Positions 22,481 through 32,039 of a stretch of 64,000 bases of DNA are shown one piece after another; the stretch's first letter is position 1; each line of letters opens with the position of its first letter. The DNA lies in NCBI GenBank assembly GCA_037893245.1, contig JBAIAA010000599.1, positions 2,046,001-2,110,000 on the forward strand. The letters are read 5' to 3'. The notes beneath the pieces were generated by a model. It was not told the DNA's origin, did not search any database, and was given only the letters and a program-made list of their open reading frames with translations. The position numbers and the translations under genes are program-made. The DNA is from Crossaster papposus. Lineage: Eukaryota; Echinodermata; Asteroidea; Velatida; Solasteridae.

Positions 22481-23194
22481 GTCTTGACTACAACACTGGT
22501 GTGTTGCGAAAGAAAAATCACAAAACATTAAAAACAAATGGTGGGCCTGGTAACGTGTATTTCCTAATCACCAATAAATGAATTTTAATCGATAACGTAT
22601 TGACTATGAACAGTTCAAAGTTGTTTTGAATACCTTAGTTCATTTTAGACAGTATATCAACACATGCAACATACCCATTGAGGAGTAGTCTTGCTCCCAG
22701 ACCGAGCTGTTCATCTGTTCCGGGGAGCGCCGTCCCCTTGACGGTGCCCTTAATTATCGCCAGATTCAGTTCCCAGCACGGTCTTGACGCAAGAGTCACG
22801 TGAACCCGTAAAATTCCGAGGACATTCCAAGTATGGCTCAAATAGCTCCTCGCCCCCGCATGCACACTGAGTCGTTTTAATATGTTGGGCTGAAATGCAC
22901 CAGCCCAGAATATTATTTCACTCATCCTGATTTGAGCAACTACTGCTTGAAACTCATGGCTGTTCTTGAAAATTAAATCCTTGCAAAGAGCTTATAAATG
23001 ATTTAAGGCGTGCAATCGTACCCCCACGCCTCGCAAAAGTGGCATTTGTATGTCTGAAATCAATCTGTACTGCATAACTCGGCATACATTTACAGCATAA
23101 TTATACTTTACCACATTAAATTGTTCAGTCCCAGCTTGGACCACAGAATCACATACACTCTACATGGAGATAAGTAGAGATAATTACTTTTGTA
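22481..23194. other. Non-coding intron-like interval
   Basis: A GC-richer patch at 22690-22870 has an open minus-strand frame, but no domain and no clear splice context; otherwise nothing is seen. Confidence 0.3.
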
Positions 23195-23498
23195 GGCATT
23201 AAAAAAAAAATGTTTTGTTTTCAAGGGACGAAATTTAATATTTCAAATCTATATAAATCTAGTTATAAATACGTTTGAAACCATTTCTGACCGTTTCTCA
23301 TTGTTGTGTGTGTGGATTGTGTATATATTGAACCTGGACACGCTATCGTGTATCACTACCGGCTTAAACAATTAGAAAACATATCATTTTAATTGCTGGG
23401 ACGAAACAAAATAAAAAAATAAATAAAAAAAATCCCTACCTACCTACCCTATTTTTTTGGGCCCGTTACGCCAACATAACAATTTTTTTTGTTATGCC
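23195..23498. mobile_element. GGCATAA MITE (PIF/Harbinger-like), copy in intron
   Basis: The right end GTTACGCCAACATAAC...GTTATGCC followed by TTA matches the terminus seen in the copies at 29985 and 32087. The left end is partly degenerate (GGCATTAAAA). The interior GCTATCGTGTATCAC and CCCTACCTACC blocks are shared. Confidence 0.7.
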
Positions 23499-23854
23499 TT
23501 AGGAGAGTGACCTGTCACGTGAGAGGGTTTAACCAATAGGAAAAAGAGTCATTTTCATAGGAGTCTGATATTCATGTGACACCGGCCGTGGCGTTTGAGA
23601 AATAGGCCGTATCCGAATCTCTTGTCTATGGCTATTGTGTAGCGGTTTGTCCATTACAACTATGTGTGAGCAGGCAAGCAATTTACACAGCCATAGCTGT
23701 AGCTGTTTTGGACACCGGCATAACATTCATTAAAATTAATCGTATATAGAATACAAATTGAGCCATTACAGCCAGCTTGTCTTGACAGAGATTCTGATTT
23801 GTAGCATTTGTGAATACTGATGTTGTCTCCACGTTGCTGTCGTTCCCCTCGCAG

Positions 23855-24050
23855 GTTCAAGCTAACAGCCAAGAAGACTATCAGCATCCCCTGTGGCCTG
23901 TGTAAGGTCCGACCCCCATTGGATGCCACCAATAGCTGTCTGGACTGCAAGTTGAGCTACTGCAAGGAGTGTTACATGCGCTACCACCCCTGGGGCACGT
24001 CGAGGGCACGGCACAAATGCACTAGGAAGATCACCAACTTCAGACACAAG
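23855..24050 (+). CDS. B-box zinc-finger exon
   Basis: Acceptor TTCCCCTCGCAG| precedes and donor CACAAG|GTAGGA follows. The 65 codons contain CGLCKVRPPLDATNSCLDC, then YCKEC, then RYHPWGTSRARHKC: the C-x2-C-x10-C-x2-C-x4-C-x2-C-x4-H-x8-H spacing of a B-box, as in TRIM-type proteins, where it mediates zinc-dependent protein interactions. It starts in phase 2 (fits exon 19964-20088) and ends in phase 0 (fits the DxPTCTNHVK start of the exon at 27093 and its three upstream copies). No RING or coiled coil was found, so this need not be a ubiquitin ligase. Confidence 0.6.
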
Positions 24051-24333
24051 GTAGGACAATTATACACATTTAAATTTGAAGTACAATTATGTTTTTCAAA
24101 TGGTGTATCCTACCTTTAAGCCAATATAAGCTTACATCCCAACAGGTTAAAATGATTTTGTTTTTGTTTTTATTTGTTTTATAGGATGTACCAACATGCA
24201 CAAACCATGTGAAAAGTGACAAACCAGAGAACAGATCTGTGGACCAAGTACAAGTACGTGTATATGTAGAGGATAATTTTGTCCGTGTAGAGAAGGTGGA
24301 GGACACTTTAGATATAATCAGTTCATCTGAAAT

Positions 24334-25031
24334 CTGGGGCGTAACGACTTGGAGGTGTGTCATCCCCCCCCCCCCCCCCCCAAATAATTTCCCTCAGTCG
24401 GCATTTCGAGCCTCAGTGGGCAATGTGACCACAACAACTCAGTCGACAAAATGGGCCACCAAATTAATAATTTGGTGGCCCATTTGCGGACAGAGGCTCC
24501 AAATGCTGACTGAACAAAATAAGACAGAAAGTCCTCTCTGTAATTCTCCAGCATACTTTATTCATTGTCTATCATCCTATGTACATTGACCCCCATTTGA
24601 CCCTGAGTTATTGCAAGACTTCAGACTAAAGTGACCATTAGGCAGGTCACTGAGAGTTCAAAGTTACCACAGAACAGTAAATCTTAATGTCCCTACCTCA
24701 GTTCAAGTTTCTACAGAACTATCTGAATTCTTAACCTACAATGTGTACACTACAGTGAATTGATAAAAGTAGGCGGTTTTGCAGAGAACTGTTTAATAGG
24801 CTATGATGTCTTGATGTTGATCACCTTTTGATCAGGCATGATGCCAGTCATCCCCCGCTCTCAATATGAGTTCTACTCGGAAGAAAAATAATGCAATAAA
24901 AAATGCCAAGAAAATGTTGGCAAATTTGATAAAAAATGTCAGAAGAAATTACCCAGGAAATGCCTCAGATTGCACCACAGAGCATCTAGAATACACTTTT
25001 TTCTGGGCCCAAATTCACTTCCACACCCCTG
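24334..25031. mobile_element. Non-autonomous hAT-like element (copy A)
   Basis: Ends are CTGGGGCGTA and CCACACCCCTG, roughly inverted as in hAT elements (CAGGGGTG-type). Flanking octamers are TCTGAAAT (left) and TCTAAAAT (right). Inside is a perfect palindrome around 24450-24490 (ATGGGCCACCAAATTAATAA and its complement) bounded by TCAGTCGGCATTTCGAGCCT and its imperfect complement. There is also a poly-C tract. Confidence 0.65.
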
Positions 25032-25576
25032 TCTAAAATGATAGATACATGTAGGCCTGTTCTTAGTGATAAAGACATGTTTTCTGACAAAGATGAATCC
25101 AGTGATGATGTACATATGAGCCACCTTCGTGGAGCGAAGATGACTCACAAAGCAGTGGCAATTCAGTCTGTGAACATGACTTTCCTAAGATAGCAGATGT
25201 ACCCAGCAGTGACATAAAAGCTGGGACTTCTTAGATTACATCCCAACAGGTTAAAATGATTTTTGTTTTTGTTTTTATTTGTTTTATAGGATGTACCAAC
25301 ATGCACAAACCATGTAAAAAGTGACAAACCAGAGAACAGATCTGTGAACCAAGTACAAGTACGTGTATATTTAGAGGATAATTCTGTCCCTGTAGAGAAG
25401 GTGGAGGACACTTTAGATATAATCAGTTCATCTGAAATGGTAGATAGGCCTGTTCTTAGTGATGAAGAAATGATTTTTGACAGATGAATCCAGTGATGAT
25501 GTATATGAGCCACCTTCGTGGAGCGAAGATGACTTAAAAAGCAGTGACACTTTAGTCAGTGAACATGACCTTCCTG

Positions 25577-25888
25577 AGTTAGTCTTGCATACGCACTGTG
25601 GACCTCCGAACAAAATAGGTCCACACGATGCGGGAAGAGGTTACGGTTTGTGGACTCGCCCAGGTCCACAATCCGTTTTTCAGTTTCCGAAAAAGAACGC
25701 TAGAGGAAAAACGGGTTAGGGTTATATATAGAAAAGATAGAAGAAACAGCGGAGAGGCCCAGAATCAAATTTTGAGGGTAAATTTGTTTTGGGGAAGCGA
25801 GAAAAATTAGTATTTAGTCAACGTTTTTGTAACTATACGAAGACAAAGGAAAGTCCACAGTACGTATGTAAGGTAATTAAAGCTGCGT
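25577..25888. mobile_element. 312-bp MITE in the second exon copy
   Basis: Compared with the intact exon (CTTCCTGGGATAGCAG at 27378-27393), this copy has 312 extra bases. They are bounded by TTGCATACGCACTGTGGAC on the left and GTCCACAGTACGTATGTAA on the right, an imperfect terminal inverted repeat of about 20 bp. Target duplication is unclear. Confidence 0.6.
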
Positions 25889-26128
25889 GGGATAGCAGAT
25901 GTACCCAGTGACATCAAAGCTGGGACTTCTTAGATTACATCCAACAGGTTAAAATGATTTGTTTTTGTTTGTTTTATAGGATGTACCAACAAGCACAAAC
26001 CATGTGAAAAGTGACAAACCAGAGAACAGACCTGTGGACCAAGTACAAGTACGTGTATATGTAGAGGATAATTTTGTCCGTGTAGAGAAGGTGGAGGACA
26101 CTTTAGATATAATCAGTTCATCTGAAAT

Positions 26129-26835
26129 CTGGGGCGTAACGACTTGGAGTTGTGTCATCCCCCCCCCCCCCCCCCCCCCCCCAATAATTTCCCTCAGTCG
26201 GCATTTCGAGCCTCAGTGGGCAATGTGACCACAACAACTCAGTCGACAAAATGGGCCACCAAATTAATAATTTGGTGGCCCATTTGCGGACAGAGGCTCC
26301 AAATGCTGACTGAACAAAATAAGACAGAAAGTCCTCTCTGTAATTCTCCAGCATACTTTATTCATTGTCTATCATCCTATGTATATTGACCCCCATTTGA
26401 CCCTGAGTTATTGCAAGACTTCAGACTAAAGTGACCATTAGGCAGGTCACTGAGAGTTCAAAGTTACCACAGAACAGTAAATCTTAATGTCCCTACCTCA
26501 GTTCAAGTTTCTACAGAACTATCTGAATTCTTAACCTACAATGTGTACACTACAGTGAATTGATAAAAGTAGGCGGTTTTGCAGAGAACTGTTTAATAGG
26601 CTATGATGTCTTGATGTTGATCACCTTTTGATCAGGCATGATGCCAGTCATCCCCCGCTCTCAATATGAGTTCTACTCGGAAGAAAAATAATGCAATAAA
26701 AAATGCCAAGAAAATGTTGGCAAATTTGATAAAAAATGTCAGAAGAAATTACCCAGGAAATTCCTCAGATTGCACCACAGAGCATCTAGAATACACATTT
26801 TTTTTCCTGGGCCCAAATTCACTTCCACACCCCTG
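26129..26835. mobile_element. Non-autonomous hAT-like element (copy C), 8-bp target duplication
   Basis: Same element as 24334-25031. Here both flanks are exactly TCTGAAAT (26121-26128 and 26836-26843), an 8-bp target duplication as expected for hAT. The uninterrupted site is at 27230-27245 (TCATCTGAAATGGTAG). Confidence 0.75.
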
Positions 26836-27092
26836 TCTGAAATGATAGATACATGTAGGCCTGTTCTTAGTGATAAAGACATGTTTTCTGACAAAGATGA
26901 ATCCAGTGATGATGTACATATGAGCCACCTTCGTGGAGCGAAGATGACTCACAAAGCAGTGGCAATTCAGTCTGTGAACATGACCTTCCTAAGATAGCAG
27001 ATGTACCCTGCAGTGACATAAAAGCTGGGACTTCTTAGATTACATCCCAACATGTTAAAATGATTTTTTTGTTGTTTTTATTTGTTTTATAG

Positions 27093-29777
27093 GATGAACC
27101 AACATGCACAAACCATGTGAAAAGTGACAAACCAGAGAACAGATCTGTGGACCAAGTACAAGTACGTGTATATGTAGAGGATAATTCTGTCCGTGTAGAG
27201 AAGGTGGAGGACACTTTAGATATAATCAGTTCATCTGAAATGGTAGATAGGCCTGTTCTTAGTGATGAAGAAATGTTTTCTGACACAGATGAATCCAGTG
27301 ATGATGTATATGAGCCACCTTCGTGGAGCGAAGATTACTCACAAAGCAGTGACACTTCAGTCAGTGAACATGACCTTCCTGGGATAGCAGATGTACCTAG
27401 TGACAAGACCGGATTTAGATCTTTAGAAAATGGGGCCAATTCAAGTGTGCAAAATGAATCCTGTGATTTTTCTGAAGCCTCAGATTTTTCTGAAGATGAC
27501 CACTTTGTATGTAGTGTACCTATTGGAAACCATGGACAACCACCAAACGAAAAACGTAAACATGCATTGCAGGGTCAGAAAGGGGCAAACAAAAAAAGGA
27601 AAAGAAGTAATAAGGAGAATCGAATGGTACAACAAAAAACAACAACTTGGATTGTGTCATCAGCAAGCACATCCAAAACTGGAGAGAGGGTGTGGGACAA
27701 ACGACACTACTGCCTTTTTTGTCACAAGCCGTATAAGAAGATAACAGAACATTGGGAAGACAAGCACTCAGAGGAAACAGAGATCGGAAAAATACTTGCC
27801 CTTGAAAAAAAATCAAAAGAAAAAAGGGATCTCATAGCTGAATTGAGAAAAGCAGGCGATTATGAGCACAACAAACGTGTCTTAGGTGGTAGTGAAAAGG
27901 GCGAGATTATTGTCCATAAACGTCCAAAGTATGGCGACAAACATAAGATCAAACAGTACATGTTTTGTTCTGATTGTAGAGGTCTGTACAAAAAGGCTGC
28001 TTTGTACCGCCACAAAAAGAGGTGTCCCAGTCATAAACCAAACCCCAAAAAGACGAGACATTTAAGGGCAGGGGCTGCTCTTATGCCTGTGTCGGAAAAT
28101 GTGTCAAGATACCTGGCAAATGTCCTGAATGGGATGGAGCACGATGAAATAACTCTCATAGCAAGGAATGATAGGTTAATTTTAAAATTGGGCGAACACT
28201 ATGCCGCAGCTGCTGGACATACAAATAACAGCAACCACTATGTGTCTCAGAAAATGAGAGAAGCTGCCCGCTTATTGAACACTGCACGCACCTTTGATGA
28301 CCATATCTGTACAGCAAGGGACTTGGTTAATCCCAGAAATTTTGATGCAGTAGTTGAGGCTACCTTGAAGTGTTCAAACTTTGATGACCACACATTTCAG
28401 TTTTCAACTCCATCCCTAGCCAGAAAACATGGACACATACTGAATAGAATGGCTGAAATAATTGATGCACAGTCTCTTAAAACTGGGATTTCTGATAACA
28501 ATGGTGCGGGGTTTAAAAGACTCATGCAGCTTGAATGGCCAACAAGGGTGTCAGGTCATGCTTTGCGGCAGGCAGCCACCTCAAAGTGGAATGAGCCAAA
28601 AAGGCTTCCACTTACAAAGGACATCATGAAGCTACATAAACATATGTGCAATGAAGAGCGTGAAATAAAGGGCCAAATAAAGCAGTGTGGGATTACTGGG
28701 GAAACTTTCTCGCAATTGGCAAAGCTAACCCTGGCACAACTGATTGTTTACAATCGACGACGACCAGGAGAGACACAGTTTTTGAAGGTTGAAACATACA
28801 GAAAAAAGAAATCACGCGGAATGGATGCAAATACTGATGTTGTGGAATCTCTGTCCCTCTCTGAACAACTTTCAATCGAAAGACTTAGCCTAGTGTACAT
28901 ACGGGGAAAGAGAAACAGAGGAGTGCCACTTCTACTGACTCCTAATGTTAGGGAATCAGTTGATCTCCTAGTCGGATCACGTGAGGCTTGTGGAATAAAC
29001 CCAGAAAATCCATATGTTTTTGCAAGAACAAGTGCAGAATCATTGGGACCTCATAGGGGGTGTGATTGTTTACGCTTACATGCGCAAAAGTGTGGAGCTG
29101 AACACCCGGAAACAATCACTTCAACAAGACTCAGGAAGCATGTTGCGACGATGAGTCAGTTGCTCAATTTGAAAAAACATGAATTGGAGCAACTAGCGAA
29201 CCACCTCGGTCACGATGTATCCGTGCACCGAGAATATTACAGACTTCCTCATGAGGCCCTGATTCTGGGTAAGGTTGGGAAACTTTTGGATGCTCTTGAA
29301 AAGGGAAAATTACATGAGTTTAAGGGAAAAACATTAGATGAAATAGTGCTTGACAATGAGGTAGTGCTGGATGGTGGGGTAGTGCTTGATGGTGGGGTAG
29401 TGCTTGATGACGAGGTACCGGTAGTGCTTGATGACAAGGTAGTGCTTGATGATGAAGCAGCCAAGAAAACTGAGTGTGAAACCAATATCGCCTCAGGAAG
29501 TTGCAAAACAGTAGCCCCAGTTCTAAAATGTAAGAACTCTAAACGCACATGTACCAAAACAGCTTGGACTACCGAGGAACTTGCAGCTGTAACAAATCAC
29601 AAAGGCTTAAGAAAATGTTTTCTTTTGGGCAAAACTCCGACACATAACATTTGTAAGGACGCAAAGGAAGAGTACAACGCTTTGGCGGGTAGAACCATTT
29701 CCCAAATAAAGTCAAAAGTGTGGAATCTCATCAAAGCTGAGAGAAAGAAGATGGACAAAGAAAATGCTGCAGTATAA
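27093..29777 (+). CDS. Zinc-finger / tyrosine-recombinase-like / Myb-like protein, large terminal exon
   Basis: Acceptor TTTTATAG| then 894 codons to TAA 29775-29777. In order: CTNH and an acidic Ser-rich region; a C2H2 finger (YCLFCHKPYKKITEHWEDKH, about residue 206); a charged linker; a second Cys/His finger (FCSDCRGLYKKAALYRHKKRC, about 295); and a tyrosine-recombinase-like catalytic region. In the catalytic region the first Arg lies in YNRRRPGE (about 558), the Arg/His pair in STRLRKHVAT (about 680), the GH in LANHLGHDVS and the Tyr in HREYYRLP (about 714). The C-terminus has an Asp/Val-rich repeat and a Myb/SANT-like domain (TAWTTEELAAV ... LAGRTISQIKSKVWN). Such proteins are common and unnamed in fish and invertebrates and resemble Crypton-type recombinases. 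Catalysis is inferred only. With the exons at 19964 and 23855 the protein would be about 1001 residues. Confidence 0.8.
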   Translation, partial: DEPTCTNHVKSDKPENRSVDQVQVRVYVEDNSVRVEKVEDTLDIISSSEMVDRPVLSDEEMFSDTDESSDDVYEPPSWSEDYSQSSDTSVSEHDLPGIADVPSDKTGFRSLENGANSSVQNESCDFSEASDFSEDDHFVCSVPIGNHGQPPNEKRKHALQGQKGANKKRKRSNKENRMVQQKTTTWIVSSASTSKTGERVWDKRHYCLFCHKPYKKITEHWEDKHSEETEIGKILALEKKSKEKRDLIAELRKAGDYEHNKRVLGGSEKGEIIVHKRPKYGDKHKIKQYMFCSDCRGLYKKAALYRHKKRCPSHKPNPKKTRHLRAGAALMPVSENVSRYLANVLNGMEHDEITLIARNDRLILKLGEHYAAAAGHTNNSNHYVSQKMREAARLLNTARTFDDHICTARDLVNPRNFDAVVEATLKCSNFDDHTFQFSTPSLARKHGHILNRMAEIIDAQSLKTGISDNNGAGFKRLMQLEWPTRVSGHALRQAATSKWNEPKRLPLTKDIMKLHKHMCNEEREIKGQIKQCGITGETFSQLAKLTLAQLIVYNRRRPGETQFLKVETYRKKKSRGMDANTDVVESLSLSEQLSIERLSLVYIRGKRNRGVPLLLTPNVRESVDLLVGSREACGINPENPYVFARTSAESLGPHRGCDCLRLHAQKCGAEHPETITSTRLRKHVATMSQLLNLKKHELEQLANHLGHDVSVHREYYRLPHEALILGKVGKLLDALEKGKLHEFKGKTLDEIVLDNEVVLDGGVVLDGGVVLDDEVPVVLDDKVVLDDEAAKKTECETNIASGSCKTVAPVLKCKNSKRTCTKTAWTTEELAAVTNHKGLRKCFLLGKTPTHNICKDAKEEYNALAGRTISQIKSKVWNLIKAERKKMDKENAAV

Positions 29778-29933
29778 AATGTTTTTTACCCTCCAAAGTT
29801 TCATTCATGTAGGAGTCATATTGTACATGACATGCACCCAAAATAATAATATAAAAGCTTAAGCAGGAGAAGGGGAGAGAGGGGTTGGTGGGTTAGTTAG
29901 TGGTGATGTTTAGCCTTATGATTCAATTAACAA
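29778..29933. other. 3' flank of recombinase gene (template of later rearrangement)
   Basis: Begins with CCTCCAAAGTTTCATTCATG soon after the stop; the same block follows the second copy. Its reverse complement is found inside the ORF of copies 2 and 3. Confidence 0.6.
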
Positions 29934-31939
29934 TTCGTCATCCACCACTATGTATCTCAGAAAATGAGAGAAGCTGCCCGCTTAGGCATAATAAAAAAAA
30001 TTACGTTGGCGTAACGGGCCCAAAAAAAATAGGGGAAGGTAGGTAGGGATTTTTTTTATGTAATTTAATTTTTTATCCCAGCAATGAAAATTATGTTTTC
30101 TAATTGTTTAAGCCAGTTAGTGATACACGATAGCGTGTCCAGGTTCACTATTTACACAATCCACACACACAACATTGAGAAACGATCAGAAATGGTTTCA
30201 AACGTATTTATAACTAGATTTATATAGATTTTAATCATTAAATTTCGTCCCTTGAAAAAACAAATTCAGGGTCGGTCGGGTTACGCCAACATAACATTTT
30301 TTTTGTATGCCTTATTGAACACTGCAGGCACCTTTGATGACCATATCTGTACAGCAAGGGACTTGGTTAATCCCAGAAATGTTGATGCAGTAGTTGAGGC
30401 TACCTTGAAGTGTTCAAACTTTGATGACCACACATTTCAGTTTTCAACTCCATCCCTAGCCAGAAAACATGGACACATACTGAATAGAATGGCTGAAATA
30501 ATTGATGCACAGTCTCTTAAAACTGGGATTTCTGATAACAATGGTGCGGGGTTTAAAAGACTCATGCAGCTTGAATGGCCAACAAGGGTGTCAGGTCATG
30601 CTTTGCGGCAGGCAGCCACCTCAAAGTGGAATGAGCCAAAAAGGCTTTCACTTACAAAGGACATCATGAAGCTACATAAACATATGTGCAATGAAGAGCG
30701 TGAAATAAAGGGCCAAATAAAGCAGTGTGGGATTACTGGGGAAACTTTCTCGCAATTGGCAAAGCTAACCCTGGCACAACTGATTGTTTACAATCGACGA
30801 CGGCCAGGAGAGACACAGTTTTTGAAGGTTGAAACATACAGAAAAAAGAAATTAGTGGAATGGATGCAAATACTGATGTTGTGGAATCACTGTCCCTCTC
30901 TGAACAACTTTCAATCGAAAGACTTAGCCTAGTGTACATACGGGGAAAGAGAAACAGAGGAGTGCCACTTCTACTGACTCCTAATGTTAGGGAATCAGTA
31001 GATCTCCTAGTCGGATCACGTGAGGCTTGTGGAATAAACCCAGAAAATCCATATGTTTTTGCAAGAACAAGTGCAGAATCATTGGGTGCATGCCATGTAC
31101 AATAAGACTCGTACATGAATGGAACTTTGGAGGGTAAAAACCATTTTATACTGGTTGATTGTTTACGCTTACATGCGCAAAAGTGTGGAGCTGAACACCC
31201 GGAAACAATCACTTCAACGAGACTCAGGAAGCACGTTGCGACGATGAGTCGGTTGCTCAATTAGAAAAAACATGAATTGGAGCAACTAGCAAAACACCTC
31301 GGTCACGATGTATCCGTGCACCGAGAATATTACAGACTTCCTCATGAGGCCCTGATTCTGGGTAAGGTTGGGAAACTTTTGGATGCTCTTGAAAAGGGAA
31401 AATTACATGAGTTTAAGGGAAAAACATTAGATGAAATAGTGCTTGACAATGAGGCAGTACTTACTGAAGATGTAGTGCTTGATGGTGGGGTAGTGCTTGA
31501 TGACAAGGTACCGGTAGTGCTTGATGACAAGGTAGTGCTTGATGATGAAGCAGCCAAGAAAACTGAGTGTGAAACCAATATCTTCCCGGCAAGTTGCAAA
31601 ACAGTAGCCCCAGTTCTAAAATGTAAGAAATCTAAACGCACATGTACCAAAACAGCTTGGACTACCGAGGAACTTGCAGCTGTGACAAATCACAAAGGCT
31701 TAAGAAAATGTTTTTTGGGGGGCAAAACTCTGACACATAACATTTGTAAAGACGCAAAGGAAGAGTACAACGCTTTGGCGGGTAGAACCATTTCCCAAAT
31801 AAAGTCAAAAGTGTGGAATCTCATCAAAGCTGAAAGAAAGAAGACGGACAAAGAAAATGCTGCAGTATCAAATGGTTTTTACCCTCCAAAGTTTCATTCA
31901 TGTAGGAGTCATATTGTACATGGCATGCACCCAAAATAA
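29934..31939 (+). pseudogene. Second copy of the recombinase gene body, MITE-interrupted
   Basis: Starts at the HYVSQKMREAARL segment, is split by the GGCATAA MITE (29985-30311) and resumes at LNTAGTFDDHIC. One base is lost near 30853 (AAATTAGTGG versus AAATCACGCGG), and there are stops near 31101 (TAA) and 31263 (TAG). The recombinase Arg, Arg/His and Tyr motifs and the Myb-like tail are still readable in pieces. Between SAESLG and DCLRLHAQ it has a ~70-bp insert that is an inverted copy of the gene's 3' flank. Confidence 0.8.
29985..30311. mobile_element. GGCATAA MITE with TTA target duplication (filled site)
   Basis: Left end GGCATAATAAAAAAAATTAC then GTTGGCGTAAC; right end GTTACGCCAACATAAC then GTATGCC. 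It is flanked by TTA (29982-29984 and 30312-30314); the paralogous empty site is CGCTTATTGAAC at 28270-28281. A 3-bp TTA duplication fits PIF/Harbinger (TWA). Confidence 0.85.
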
Positions 31940-31963
31940 TAATATAAAAGCTTAAGCAGGAGG

Positions 31964-31987
31964 GGGGGGGGGGGGGGGGGGGGGGGT
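31964..31987. repeat. Poly-G tract
   Basis: About 23 consecutive G; the corresponding position after the first copy (29872) is a mixed GAGAAGGGGAGAGAGGGG. Confidence 0.9.
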
Positions 31988-32039
31988 TGGTGGGTTAGTT
32001 AGTGGTGATGTTTAGCCTTATGATTCAATTAATAATTTG

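Larger units (their letters stand above)
24132..27039 (+). pseudogene. Three tandem decayed copies of the 5' part of the recombinase exon
   Basis: Blocks 24132-25235, 25236-25933 and 25934-27039 each begin TTACATCCCAACAGGTTAAA or a close variant (one lacks a C), carry an acceptor TTTTATAG| and then the DVPTCTNHVKSDKPEN segment that also starts the functional exon at 27093. The first and third are interrupted by the same hAT-like insertion; the second by a different 312-bp insertion near 25577-25888. Their continuations carry frameshifts. Each retains a usable acceptor, so they are potential decoy exons for splicing from 24050. Confidence 0.75.

Noticed and set aside
22680-22925. Minus-strand open frame with GC-richer composition
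   Set aside because: Protein-like composition, but no recognised domain, no convincing donor or acceptor and no partner exon.
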